Assembly (NCBI GenBank): GCA_041603235.1
Contig: JBFIES010000001.1
Coordinates: 860,364 to 924,363 of the forward strand
DNA length: 64,000 nt
Direction: 5' to 3'
Source: Panacagrimonas sp041603235
GTDB taxonomy: Bacteria; Pseudomonadota; Gammaproteobacteria; Nevskiales; Nevskiaceae
In this document: positions 33,819 to 41,168 of the stretch, piece by piece
Layout: each line of letters starts with the position of its first letter
Position numbering within the stretch: the first letter of the stretch is position 1
Program-made: the position numbers and the translations under genes
The notes under the pieces: generated by a model
Databases searched by the model: none
The model's input: only the letters and a program-made list of their open reading frames with translations
What the model was told of the DNA's origin: nothing

Positions 33819-34074
33819 TCTGGATGCTGCGAAGCCACTTGGGCTATCATGGTGCGACAAGCCCGCCGCCTCCCGGCAATCCAGCACGACCAAGTGCGAT
33901 CCGGCTTTCTCTCCCGACGCTCTTATGTGGCACCTAGCCCACGACGCAGCAGTCACTTCAAGTGGCCCAAAACAGAGCTAACCTATTGCCCTGCTTATGA
34001 TTTCAAACCCTGGAAATTCCGGGCCAGGGCTTGACATGAGCAATTTTTTGCCTGCGTGACTTGTAGCGCAATAG
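33819..34074. other. Gene-free stretch containing the ICE-chromosome junction
   Basis: No coding frame here looks real. The junction (attR) must lie between the trb terminator and the amtB-operon terminator. An inverted repeat CCCTGG (34009-34014) with CCAGGG (34025-34030) and a T6 run (34045-34050) are the visible landmarks. The octamer TTTTTCAT that I recall as the Tn4371 att core is not present, so the exact end is not called. Confidence 0.5.
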
Positions 34075-34106
34075 AAAAGGGGCGAACCGCCTGAACGATT
34101 CGCCCC
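34075..34106 (-). terminator. Rho-independent terminator of the distal amtB gene
   Basis: Read on the minus strand, GGGGCGAA and TTCGCCCC (34099-34106 and 34079-34086) pair with a 12-nt loop and are followed by TTTTC. It marks the outermost certain chromosomal sequence next to the ICE. Confidence 0.75.
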
Positions 34107-34127
34107 AAGACCCCTGGGAGTTTGCAA

Positions 34128-34165
34128 CAGGATCTGGCCAGGTCTGGAGCTCCGGCCAGATCCTG
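34128..34165. repeat. Perfect 12-bp inverted repeat downstream of amtB
   Basis: CAGGATCTGGCC (34128-34139) and GGCCAGATCCTG (34154-34165) pair perfectly with a 14-nt loop, three bases past the amtB stop. It has no U-run, so it may stabilise the mRNA 3' end or act together with the terminator at 34075-34106. Confidence 0.6.
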
Positions 34166-34168
34166 CAA

Positions 34169-35611
34169 TTAGAGGATGTAACCGCGTTCGTTGTGCTGGG
34201 TGATGTCCAGGCCTTCGCGCTCGGCTTCTTCGCTAACGCGCAAACCACCGGTCAGCAGCTTGGTGATGTAGAGCAAGACCACGCTCAGGATGCCGGTGTA
34301 CAGCAGGGTGAAAATCACACTCTTGGTCTGCACCCAGACCTGCGCGCCCATCGAGATATCGGGTGTCGCCACACCGCCCATGGATTCGAAGCAGAACACA
34401 CCGGTGAGAATGGCACCGACGATGCCGCCGACACAGTGCACGCCAAAGACATCCAGTGAGTCGTCATACCCCAGAGCAGTCTTGATCCGGGTTGAGGCGA
34501 AAAAGCAGATGGAGCCCGCTGCAAGACCGATCCACAGAGCGCCCACGGGGCCGGCACTACCGGACGCCGGCGTAATGGCCACCAGACCGGCAACCGCACC
34601 CGAGGCGATGCCTAGAACCGAAGGCTTCTTGTGCATGATCCACTCGGCAAACATCCAGGCCAATGCAGCGCTGGCCGACGCCACCTGCGTGACAAACATG
34701 GCCATGCCCGCTGATGCACCGGCAGCCAGCGCAGAACCTGCGTTGAATCCGAACCAGCCAACCCACAGCATGGAGGCACCGACAATGGTGTAGCCCAGAT
34801 TGTTGGGCGGCATCTGATCCTTGCCGTAACCCTTGCGCTTGCCCAGCATGATGGCGGCAACCAGGCCGGCGATACCGGCATTGATGTGAACCACGGTGCC
34901 ACCGGCAAAGTCGATCACGCCCCAATCCCACATCAGGCCACCGTCGCCGGCCCACACCATGTGCACCATCGGCAGGTAGCAGACAGTGACCCACAGGGTC
35001 ATGAAGATGAGAATGGACGAAAACTTCATGCGCTCCGCAAATGCACCCACGATCAGCGCCGGGGTGATGATGGCAAAGGTCATCTGGAAGGTGGCGAACA
35101 CCGACTCAGGAATGGTTCCGCTCATGGCGTCGAGCGTCATGCCCGACATGAAGGCACGATCAAAGCCTCCGACAAAACTCGATAAGTTGAGAACCCCGGC
35201 TTCCATGCCGGTGGTATCAAAGGCAATGCTGTAGCCGTATACGGTCCATATCACGCTCATCAGACCCGTAATGGCAAAGCACTGCATCAGCACGGACAGC
35301 ACATTCTTGGAACGCACCATGCCGGCGTAGAAAAGCGACAGACCGGGGATGGTCATGAGCAGAACCAGGGCGGTCGCGGTCAACATCCACGCGGTATCGC
35401 CGGAATCCAGCAGGACCTCAGGCTCTGCCTCTGTTGCAACTTCTGCCATCACCTCCGGCGAAGCGTCGGCCTGCGCAGCAATAGCAGGAGAGATTTGCTC
35501 AGCCATTGCGGCTGTGGCAGGTGCCGTCTCGTCCTGGGCGATGACAGCTGTGGAACCGAGCATGCCCGCGAGCATCAGGACTGCGCCCCACTTGCGAATG
35601 GTTGATTTCAT
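34169..35611 (-). CDS. amtB: Ammonium transporter AmtB (distal paralogue)
   Basis: 480 residues. A signal peptide (about 1-24) is followed by a ~45-residue acidic Ala/Glu-rich periplasmic stretch and then the 11-helix Amt core. The twin pore histidines are in GTVVHINAGIAG and FGVHCVGGIVG; GWFGFNAGSALAAG is the Amt signature. The cytoplasmic tail ends DITQHNERGYIL. Start ATG 35611 gives a proper signal peptide; the frame is open upstream across a terminator. A strong terminator separates it from the proximal amtB, so it is transcribed by read-through or its own promoter. Confidence 0.94.
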   Translation of the reverse strand: MKSTIRKWGAVLMLAGMLGSTAVIAQDETAPATAAMAEQISPAIAAQADASPEVMAEVATEAEPEVLLDSGDTAWMLTATALVLLMTIPGLSLFYAGMVRSKNVLSVLMQCFAITGLMSVIWTVYGYSIAFDTTGMEAGVLNLSSFVGGFDRAFMSGMTLDAMSGTIPESVFATFQMTFAIITPALIVGAFAERMKFSSILIFMTLWVTVCYLPMVHMVWAGDGGLMWDWGVIDFAGGTVVHINAGIAGLVAAIMLGKRKGYGKDQMPPNNLGYTIVGASMLWVGWFGFNAGSALAAGASAGMAMFVTQVASASAALAWMFAEWIMHKKPSVLGIASGAVAGLVAITPASGSAGPVGALWIGLAAGSICFFASTRIKTALGYDDSLDVFGVHCVGGIVGAILTGVFCFESMGGVATPDISMGAQVWVQTKSVIFTLLYTGILSVVLLYITKLLTGGLRVSEEAEREGLDITQHNERGYIL

Positions 35612-35663
35612 GCTTCTCACAATTTCAGGAAATTGCCTGGACCAAGCCGGGCGAATTGGAATC

Positions 35664-35694
35664 AAAAAAAAGGGCGGCGCCAGTGGCGCCGCCC
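35664..35694 (-). terminator. Strong rho-independent terminator between the two amtB genes
   Basis: On the minus strand a perfect 10-bp GC stem (35672-35681 with 35685-35694, loop of 3) is followed by eight T residues. It lies 8 bp after the proximal amtB stop, so most glnK-amtB transcripts should end here. Confidence 0.85.
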
Positions 35695-35702
35695 TTGCCC
35701 GC

Positions 35703-37181
35703 TTAGGACTGCTTGAACTCGGGATAGGCTTCCATGCCGCATTCGGCAAGGTCCGCACCCTCGTACTCTTCTTCTTCGGAGATTCGCACACCCATGACGG
35801 CCTTGATGATCAAGCCGACGATCAGGGTCGTCACGAAGGTCCAGCCAAAGATCACCGCGATACCGACAATCTGGCCGCTGAAGGTGGCATCGCCATTGGC
35901 GAGCAGTACCGCCAGCACACCCCAGATACCCACCGTTCCGTGAACCGAGATGGCACCGACCGGATCATCGATCTTGATCTTGTCGAAGAACAGGATGGAC
36001 ATGAACACGATCACGCCACCGACTGCACCGATACCTGTGGCCAGGAAAGCCGAAGGGGAAAGCGGATCAGCCGTGATGGACACGAGGCCCGCCAGCGCAC
36101 CGTTGAGTGCCATGGTCAGGTCGGCCTTGCCGTACTTGATCTTGGCCATGAACAGGGCCGCGATGACGCCACCGGCAGCTGCCATGTTGGTGTTGACGAA
36201 GACACGAGCCACGTTATTGGCAGAATCAACTGCCGCAACCTTGAGCTCGGAACCGCCGTTGAAGCCGAACCAGCCCATCCACAGGATGAAGGTACCCAGC
36301 GTGGCCAGTGGCAGGTTGGCGCCAGGGATCGGATTGACCCGACCGTCCGGACCGTACTTGCCCTTTCTTGGCCCAACGACCAGAACCAGAGCCAGGGCAG
36401 CAGCCGCACCACAAAGGTGCACGATGCCGGAACCCGCATAGTCCGAGTAGCCGAACGTTTCACCGAGGAATCCACCACCCCAGCTCCACATGCCCTGGAT
36501 CGGGTAAATAACGCCAGTCATGACCACTGCAAAGCCCAGGAAGGCCCACAGCTTCATGCGCTCTGCAACAGCACCGGAAACAATCGACATCGCCGTTGCC
36601 ACAAACACCACCTGGAAGAAGAAGTCCGACAGGTTGGAGTAGTACGGCGCATCGTCGCCACCCGCGGTCACGGCTGCAGCTGTGTTGTCATCCATGGACA
36701 GGATGAAATCCACGCCCGGGAAGTACATGCCCGCCTCGGTGTACATGAAGTTGTAGCCGATGAGCAGGTACATGATGCAGGCGATGGAAAACAAAGCCAC
36801 GTTCTTGGTCAGAATCTCGACCGTGCTCTTGGTGCGGACCAGTCCCGCTTCGAGCATGGCAAAGCCCGCCGCCATCCACATTACGAAAGCGCCGGTGACC
36901 AGGAAGTAGAAGGTATCCATGGCATACGCCAGTTCAACCGTCGTGATCGGGCCCGCTGCTTCTTCTGCAGGAGCCTCGGCTGCGGCTTCAGGTTCTGCCG
37001 GCGTCATGGCTTCCATGGCATCGGAAGCCACCTCGGCCGTTGTGTCCGCAGCAGCAAGCAGTGCACCTTCCGCGGATTGAATGGCGTCTGCAACCAGAGC
37101 CGAATCTTCAGCCTGTGCCCAGGAGGGCAACATCATGAAACTGAAGGCCAGTGTCAAAGCAACTAGATATTTACGCATCAT
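35703..37181 (-). CDS. amtB: Ammonium transporter AmtB (proximal paralogue, glnK operon)
   Basis: 492 residues. Signal peptide (cleavage near PSWAQA-ED), then a ~60-residue Ala/Glu-rich acidic region before the Amt core. Pore histidines are in SGIVHLCGAA and ISVHGTVGIWG; GWFGFNGGSELK is the signature loop. Start ATG 37181 is chosen because AGGAGG lies 8 bases upstream; a second ATG follows at 37178. It lies 13 bp after glnK, the standard arrangement in which PII blocks the channel when nitrogen is sufficient. Confidence 0.95.
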   Translation of the reverse strand: MMRKYLVALTLAFSFMMLPSWAQAEDSALVADAIQSAEGALLAAADTTAEVASDAMEAMTPAEPEAAAEAPAEEAAGPITTVELAYAMDTFYFLVTGAFVMWMAAGFAMLEAGLVRTKSTVEILTKNVALFSIACIMYLLIGYNFMYTEAGMYFPGVDFILSMDDNTAAAVTAGGDDAPYYSNLSDFFFQVVFVATAMSIVSGAVAERMKLWAFLGFAVVMTGVIYPIQGMWSWGGGFLGETFGYSDYAGSGIVHLCGAAAALALVLVVGPRKGKYGPDGRVNPIPGANLPLATLGTFILWMGWFGFNGGSELKVAAVDSANNVARVFVNTNMAAAGGVIAALFMAKIKYGKADLTMALNGALAGLVSITADPLSPSAFLATGIGAVGGVIVFMSILFFDKIKIDDPVGAISVHGTVGIWGVLAVLLANGDATFSGQIVGIAVIFGWTFVTTLIVGLIIKAVMGVRISEEEEYEGADLAECGMEAYPEFKQS

Positions 37182-37194
37182 TGGGTAAGCCTCC

Positions 37195-37533
37195 TTAGAG
37201 CGCGTCCTTGCCGGTTTCGCCGGTACGGATTCGAATGGCCTGGTCGAGACTGAAGACAAAAATCTTTCCGTCCCCGATCTTTCCGGTGTGGGCTGATTTG
37301 GTGACCGCATCGATGGCGGCGTCGACCTTGTCGTCGTCAACCGCGACTTCGATCTTCACCTTGGGAAGAAAGTCCACGACATATTCGGCGCCGCGATACA
37401 GTTCGGTATGCCCCTTTTGGCGACCAAAGCCTTTGACTTCCGTCACCGTGATACCGGCCACCCCGATTTCAGAGAGTGCCTCGCGCACCTCATCGAGCTT
37501 GAACGGCTTGATGATGGCTGTAATCAGTTTCAT
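37195..37533 (-). CDS. glnK: Nitrogen regulatory PII protein
   Basis: 112 residues, full length. PII trimer subunit with the T-loop uridylylation site Tyr51 (YRGAEYVV) and the B-loop THTGKIGDGKIFV-like segment (SAHTGKIGDGKIF). It senses ATP/ADP and 2-oxoglutarate and gates AmtB. Because it is followed by amtB and preceded by a sigma-54 promoter with an NtrC site, it is called GlnK rather than GlnB. GGAG lies upstream of the ATG. Confidence 0.94.
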   Translation of the reverse strand: MKLITAIIKPFKLDEVREALSEIGVAGITVTEVKGFGRQKGHTELYRGAEYVVDFLPKVKIEVAVDDDKVDAAIDAVTKSAHTGKIGDGKIFVFSLDQAIRIRTGETGKDAL

Positions 37534-37617
37534 TTATTAACTCCTTGATCAAGCTACGAAATTTTCTGTTTAACCTGTGCCCTGCGATTCCAGCCCGCCG
37601 AGCATGCCAAGCACGGG

Positions 37618-37633
37618 AGCACGGAGCGTGCCA
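37618..37633 (-). promoter_or_regulatory. Sigma-54 (-24/-12) promoter of glnK-amtB
   Basis: The minus strand reads TGGCACG-CTCC-GTGCT, matching the sigma-54 consensus TGGCACG-N4-TTGCW with one change; the invariant GG and GC are correctly spaced. The start site would be near 37607, about 74 bases before the glnK start. Confidence 0.75.
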
Positions 37634-37682
37634 ACCTGAGGGGAGCGCAATGGGGAGTACTGGGCCAGGAAGCGCCGATTCG

Positions 37683-37699
37683 TGCACTGTCTTGGTGCA
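37683..37699. promoter_or_regulatory. NtrC-binding site upstream of glnK
   Basis: TGCACTGTCTTGGTGCA is almost identical to the enteric NtrC sites upstream of glnA (TGCAC-N5-TGGTGCA). Its centre is about 84 bp upstream of the predicted sigma-54 start, a normal enhancer distance. Confidence 0.75.
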
Positions 37700-38015
37700 G
37701 ACTTCTGGCGAGCAGCGATGAAGCTCAGTGCAGCCCGCGACGCCAGACTTGTCACCCTGGGACGCCATCCGGAAACTGCCGCATACGCGCCATGAACCGG
37801 CCCCGACAAACGGTTTATGCACAGGTTTTCAGGAACAGGAGCCGACTGTCACGTCAAGTCTCAAAAGAGTCATTCAAGTGAAACAAGCGTGTACAGACCT
37901 ACTTTTATTAACAATATTTTTCTGCCTGATGCCCGGTTCTGCTGAGAATCTCCCTGCACCACAGAGACGGCTCCGCCCGACGAACGGTCATTAACAAGCT
38001 TACCCACAGCCCCGC
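37700..38015. other. glnK-priA intergenic remainder
   Basis: About 300 bp between the NtrC site and priA. It must hold the priA promoter. A 38-codon frame from GTG 37878, with a hydrophobic start, lacks a ribosome site and is not called. No repeats or RNA structures stood out. Confidence 0.4.
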
Positions 38016-40010
38016 ATGAGCCCGACCCGAATCCAGGTGGCCGTACCAGCCCCCTTCTTCCATCCGCTGGATTACCTCCCCGGCCCTACGCCGGTCACGC
38101 CCGGTTGTCGTGTGGTGGTTCCTCTGGGCAGGCGCAAGATTGTCGGGGTGGTGACTGGCGTGATCGATGAGAAAATTGATGACGACGGCATCAAGTGCCG
38201 CCCCATCGAGCACAATCTGGATGGCGGCGGCCCCTCCGTTCCCCCGCCCTTGCTTAGCCTGTGCCAATGGGCCGCCAGCTATTACCAGCATCCGATCGGC
38301 GAAGTGCTCGCCGCGGCACTGCCGGCCTACCTGCGCAAGATCAAGCCGCCGGCCGAACGTGCTGCCCCGGCACGGGCAAGCAGCAAAACGCGAAAAGCGG
38401 CGGCGAAGGTCCAGACACTCAATCAGGGTCAGCAGGCCGCGTTGCGGGCGCTCGAAACAGAGGCCGGGACGTTTTCTGTCAGTCTTCTTGAAGGTGTCAC
38501 CGGCAGCGGCAAGACCGAGGTCTATTTGGCGCGCGTGCAGCAGGCGATTGACCAGGGCCAGCAAGCCCTGGTCCTGACACCCGAGATCGGCCTCACGCCG
38601 CAATTGCTGGATCGTTTCAAAGCGCGCTTTGGCGACGCCGTCGCGGTGATGCACTCCGGGCTCGGCGACAAGGCACGTGCAAACGCCTGGCGGGCGGCGC
38701 ATGAAGGGCGCTGTCGCGTCCTGATTGGCACCCGCTCGGCGGTCTTCGCCTCAATGCCGAAACTTGGGCTAATCGTGATAGACGAAGAACACGATCAGTC
38801 CTACAAACAACAGGAAAGCTTTCGCTACAGCGCGCGCGACGTCGCCGTGGTTCGCGCGCAGCAGGCGCAACTGCCGCTGATTCTGGGCAGTGCCACGCCC
38901 TCTCTGGAGTCTCTGCACAACGCTCGGAGCGGGCGTTACCGGCACGTTCATCTGCAGGAACGTGCGACGGCGCAGCGCCTGCCGGAATTGCGGCTGCTGG
39001 ACGTTCGCGGCATGAGCCTGGACCACGGCCTGTCCAGACCTTTGCTGGACGCCATTGAGCGCCATCTGCAAGCGGGCGGCCAGGTCCTGATGTTCGTCAA
39101 CCGGCGCGGCTATGCGCCCGCCATGCTGTGTCACGACTGCGGCTGGGTCGCTCCCTGCCCGCACTGCGATGCGCGCCTGACCCTGCACCGCGCACGCGGC
39201 AAACTGATTTGCCATCACTGCGGTGCGCAGGCCCGGGTGCCACTTCGCTGCGAAGCCTGTTCGGGCACCACCCTGATCCCCGTGGGACAGGGAACAGAAC
39301 GCGTCGACGAGGCCCTTCAAGCACACTTTCCACAGGCGCGGATCGAGCGAATGGATTCCGACCGGGCGCGCAAGGCCGGTGAGCTCAAACGCCTGCTGAA
39401 AGAGGTTCGGAATCGCGACATCCAGATTCTGGTCGGCACACAGATGCTCGCCAAGGGCCATGACTTCGATGGCCTGACCCTGGTGGGCGTGGTCACGGCA
39501 GATCAGGCCCTCTACAGCGCAGATTTCCGCGCCATTGAACGCATGGCACAGATGCTCACTCAGGTTTCAGGGCGGGCTGGGCGCGGCGAGGTGGCCGGCG
39601 AGGTCATCGTGCAGACACACGAACCGGAACATCCGCAACTGCAGAACTGGCTTGAGCAGGGTTATGCCGGCCTCGCAAAAGGCCTGCTGGACGAACGCCG
39701 CATCGCTCGTCTCCCGCCCTTTGGCCACCTGGCCATGCTGCGAGCTGACGCCCTCGACGCACAACTGGCGCAGGCCTTTCTGCAACGGGTCGCCGCACTG
39801 ATCTCGCGCGGGCCAATAGACGTACTGGGCCCGATCCCGGCGCCCATGGAGCGTCGTGCCAACCGCTTTCGCGCCCAATTGCTGCTCAGTTGCAAAAGCC
39901 GGGCGAGGCTGCAGAACCTGCTGGGTAAGCTGGTGCCTCAGATCGATTCTATTGAAGGCGCGCGGCGCGTTCGCTGGTCGGTCGACGTGGACCCGATCGA
40001 CCTGTTCTAG
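38016..40010 (+). CDS. priA: PriA primosomal helicase
   Basis: 664 residues. Restarts stalled replication forks by 3'-5' unwinding and loading DnaB. N-terminal 3'-DNA-binding domain (about 1-100), Walker A VTGSGKTEVY (Lys166), the DEEH box in VIDEEHDQ, and a zinc-binding insertion with CHDC, CPHC, CHHC and CEAC pairs (about 370-415). The helicase C-domain ends with GRAGRGEVAGEV and the family C-terminus RVRWSVDVDPIDLF. Start ATG 38016 is the first in-frame start. Convergent with anmK. Confidence 0.95.
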   Translation: MSPTRIQVAVPAPFFHPLDYLPGPTPVTPGCRVVVPLGRRKIVGVVTGVIDEKIDDDGIKCRPIEHNLDGGGPSVPPPLLSLCQWAASYYQHPIGEVLAAALPAYLRKIKPPAERAAPARASSKTRKAAAKVQTLNQGQQAALRALETEAGTFSVSLLEGVTGSGKTEVYLARVQQAIDQGQQALVLTPEIGLTPQLLDRFKARFGDAVAVMHSGLGDKARANAWRAAHEGRCRVLIGTRSAVFASMPKLGLIVIDEEHDQSYKQQESFRYSARDVAVVRAQQAQLPLILGSATPSLESLHNARSGRYRHVHLQERATAQRLPELRLLDVRGMSLDHGLSRPLLDAIERHLQAGGQVLMFVNRRGYAPAMLCHDCGWVAPCPHCDARLTLHRARGKLICHHCGAQARVPLRCEACSGTTLIPVGQGTERVDEALQAHFPQARIERMDSDRARKAGELKRLLKEVRNRDIQILVGTQMLAKGHDFDGLTLVGVVTADQALYSADFRAIERMAQMLTQVSGRAGRGEVAGEVIVQTHEPEHPQLQNWLEQGYAGLAKGLLDERRIARLPPFGHLAMLRADALDAQLAQAFLQRVAALISRGPIDVLGPIPAPMERRANRFRAQLLLSCKSRARLQNLLGKLVPQIDSIEGARRVRWSVDVDPIDLF

Positions 40011-40021
40011 GAAAAGAGATT

Positions 40022-41134
40022 TCAGGGCAAGAAAAGACCGCCCAGCACTGCTTCGCTCGCGGCGCCTGTGACCGAAGGCAAGCTTCCCGGCAAGCCGGCC
40101 AGGCGCCGCTGTGCCAGCCAGGCAAAGGCGCAGGCTTCGACGCACTGAGGGTCGAGGCCAAACTCACTCAAACTTTGAATTGCGCAACGTGGCATCAAGG
40201 ACTGCAAGCGAGAGATCAGAAAATGGTTTTTCTGTCCGCCGCCGCAGAGAATCAAGCGCTGGGTCTTCGGCGCCAGCCTGGTCAGATGCTCCGCCACGGT
40301 GCGCGCGGTGAGTTCCGCCAGACTGCACTGTACGTCCGCCGGCGAAAGCTCTGACAGCCCTGGCGCGCGCGACTCGAGCCAGGCCAGATTGAACAAGCCG
40401 CGCCCGGTGCTCTTGGGTGCAGGCGCTGAAAAATAAGGCTCAGCCAGAAGCGCAGACAACAATTCTTCGTTCACCTTGCCACTCGCCGCCCACTGCCCGC
40501 CCCGATCGAAAGACTCACCGATGTGCGCCTGTGCCCATTCATCCATCAGGCAGCTTGCCGGACCAGTATCAAAGCCCGAAACATGGTGAGCATCGGCGTC
40601 CGGCAACAGGCTCAGGTTGGCAATACCACCCAGGTTGAGCACGGCCCGCGGCTCTTCTGCATTGGCCAGCAGCGCATGATGAAAAATGGGCAACAGCGGC
40701 GCACCCTGGCCACCGTGAGCCACATCGGCTCGGCGAAAATCGGCAACCACGGGAATCCCGCAGCGGACGGCAATTCGCGACGGGTCTCCGAGTTGCAGAC
40801 TGTTGCCGATACCCTGCGCATCATGGAACACGGTTTGTCCGTGGCTACCGATGGCTTGGATATCGTCGGCAGCGATGTTCGCCGATGCGATCAGCTTCAG
40901 AACCGTGTCAGCAAAAACCTCAGCGACCGCACGATCGAGTTGCGCGTAGCGCGCAAGGGTAACGGGGGTGGCTTCGCGACTGAGTTCCAGAAGCTGTTCG
41001 CGCAGATCTGCCGGGTAATGACCTACATGGTGGTCATGGACGGTTTGGAATACGCCGTCTTCGAATGACGCCAGTACCGCATCAACACCATCCTGGCTGG
41101 TGCCGGACATGACTCCGACGAGCAGCTCGCGCAT
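40022..41134 (-). CDS. anmK: Anhydro-N-acetylmuramic acid kinase
   Basis: 370 residues. Phosphorylates and opens 1,6-anhydro-MurNAc during peptidoglycan recycling, giving MurNAc-6-phosphate. Family motifs: GVMSGTSQDGVDAVL at the N-terminus, GSHGQTVFH, VADFRRADVAHGGQGAPL and NLGGIANLS. It neighbours a murein endopeptidase gene upstream, and both genes may share a transcript (34 bp apart). Confidence 0.94.
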   Translation of the reverse strand: MRELLVGVMSGTSQDGVDAVLASFEDGVFQTVHDHHVGHYPADLREQLLELSREATPVTLARYAQLDRAVAEVFADTVLKLIASANIAADDIQAIGSHGQTVFHDAQGIGNSLQLGDPSRIAVRCGIPVVADFRRADVAHGGQGAPLLPIFHHALLANAEEPRAVLNLGGIANLSLLPDADAHHVSGFDTGPASCLMDEWAQAHIGESFDRGGQWAASGKVNEELLSALLAEPYFSAPAPKSTGRGLFNLAWLESRAPGLSELSPADVQCSLAELTARTVAEHLTRLAPKTQRLILCGGGQKNHFLISRLQSLMPRCAIQSLSEFGLDPQCVEACAFAWLAQRRLAGLPGSLPSVTGAASEAVLGGLFLP

Positions 41135-41168
41135 GCGAGAAGCGCTTCTGTGTCAGAGATGGGCTGAC

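Larger units (their letters stand above)
1..33990. mobile_element. Right-hand part of a Tn4371-family ICE with catabolic cargo
   Basis: The gene order parA, RHH protein, DUF2840, traF, relaxase, cargo, LysR, eexN, traG, copG-like, trbB-C-D-E-J-L-F-G-I, DUF2274 is the conserved backbone of Tn4371-type integrative and conjugative elements. The integrase and the left end are outside the window. The right end must fall after the DUF2274 stop (33755) and before the chromosomal terminator of the amtB operon (about 34075), so the end given here is approximate. Backbone and cargo look GC-richer than the ribosomal and amt region that follows. No att core could be identified from this single junction. 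Confidence 0.88.

Noticed and set aside
33765..34034. 89-residue frame after the trb operon
   Set aside because: It crosses the operon terminator and the ICE-chromosome junction and has no recognisable sequence features.
33756..34074. Search for the Tn4371 att octamer TTTTTCAT
   Set aside because: Neither the octamer nor its complement is present in the gap; a T6 run at 34045-34050 alone is not enough to call attR.
35612..35663. Second sigma-54 promoter for the distal amtB
   Set aside because: A TGGTCC stretch is present on the minus strand, but GC is not found at the required spacing from GG.
37878..37994. 38-codon frame with a hydrophobic start upstream of priA
   Set aside because: GTG start without a ribosome site and no known family; it more likely is part of the priA promoter region.
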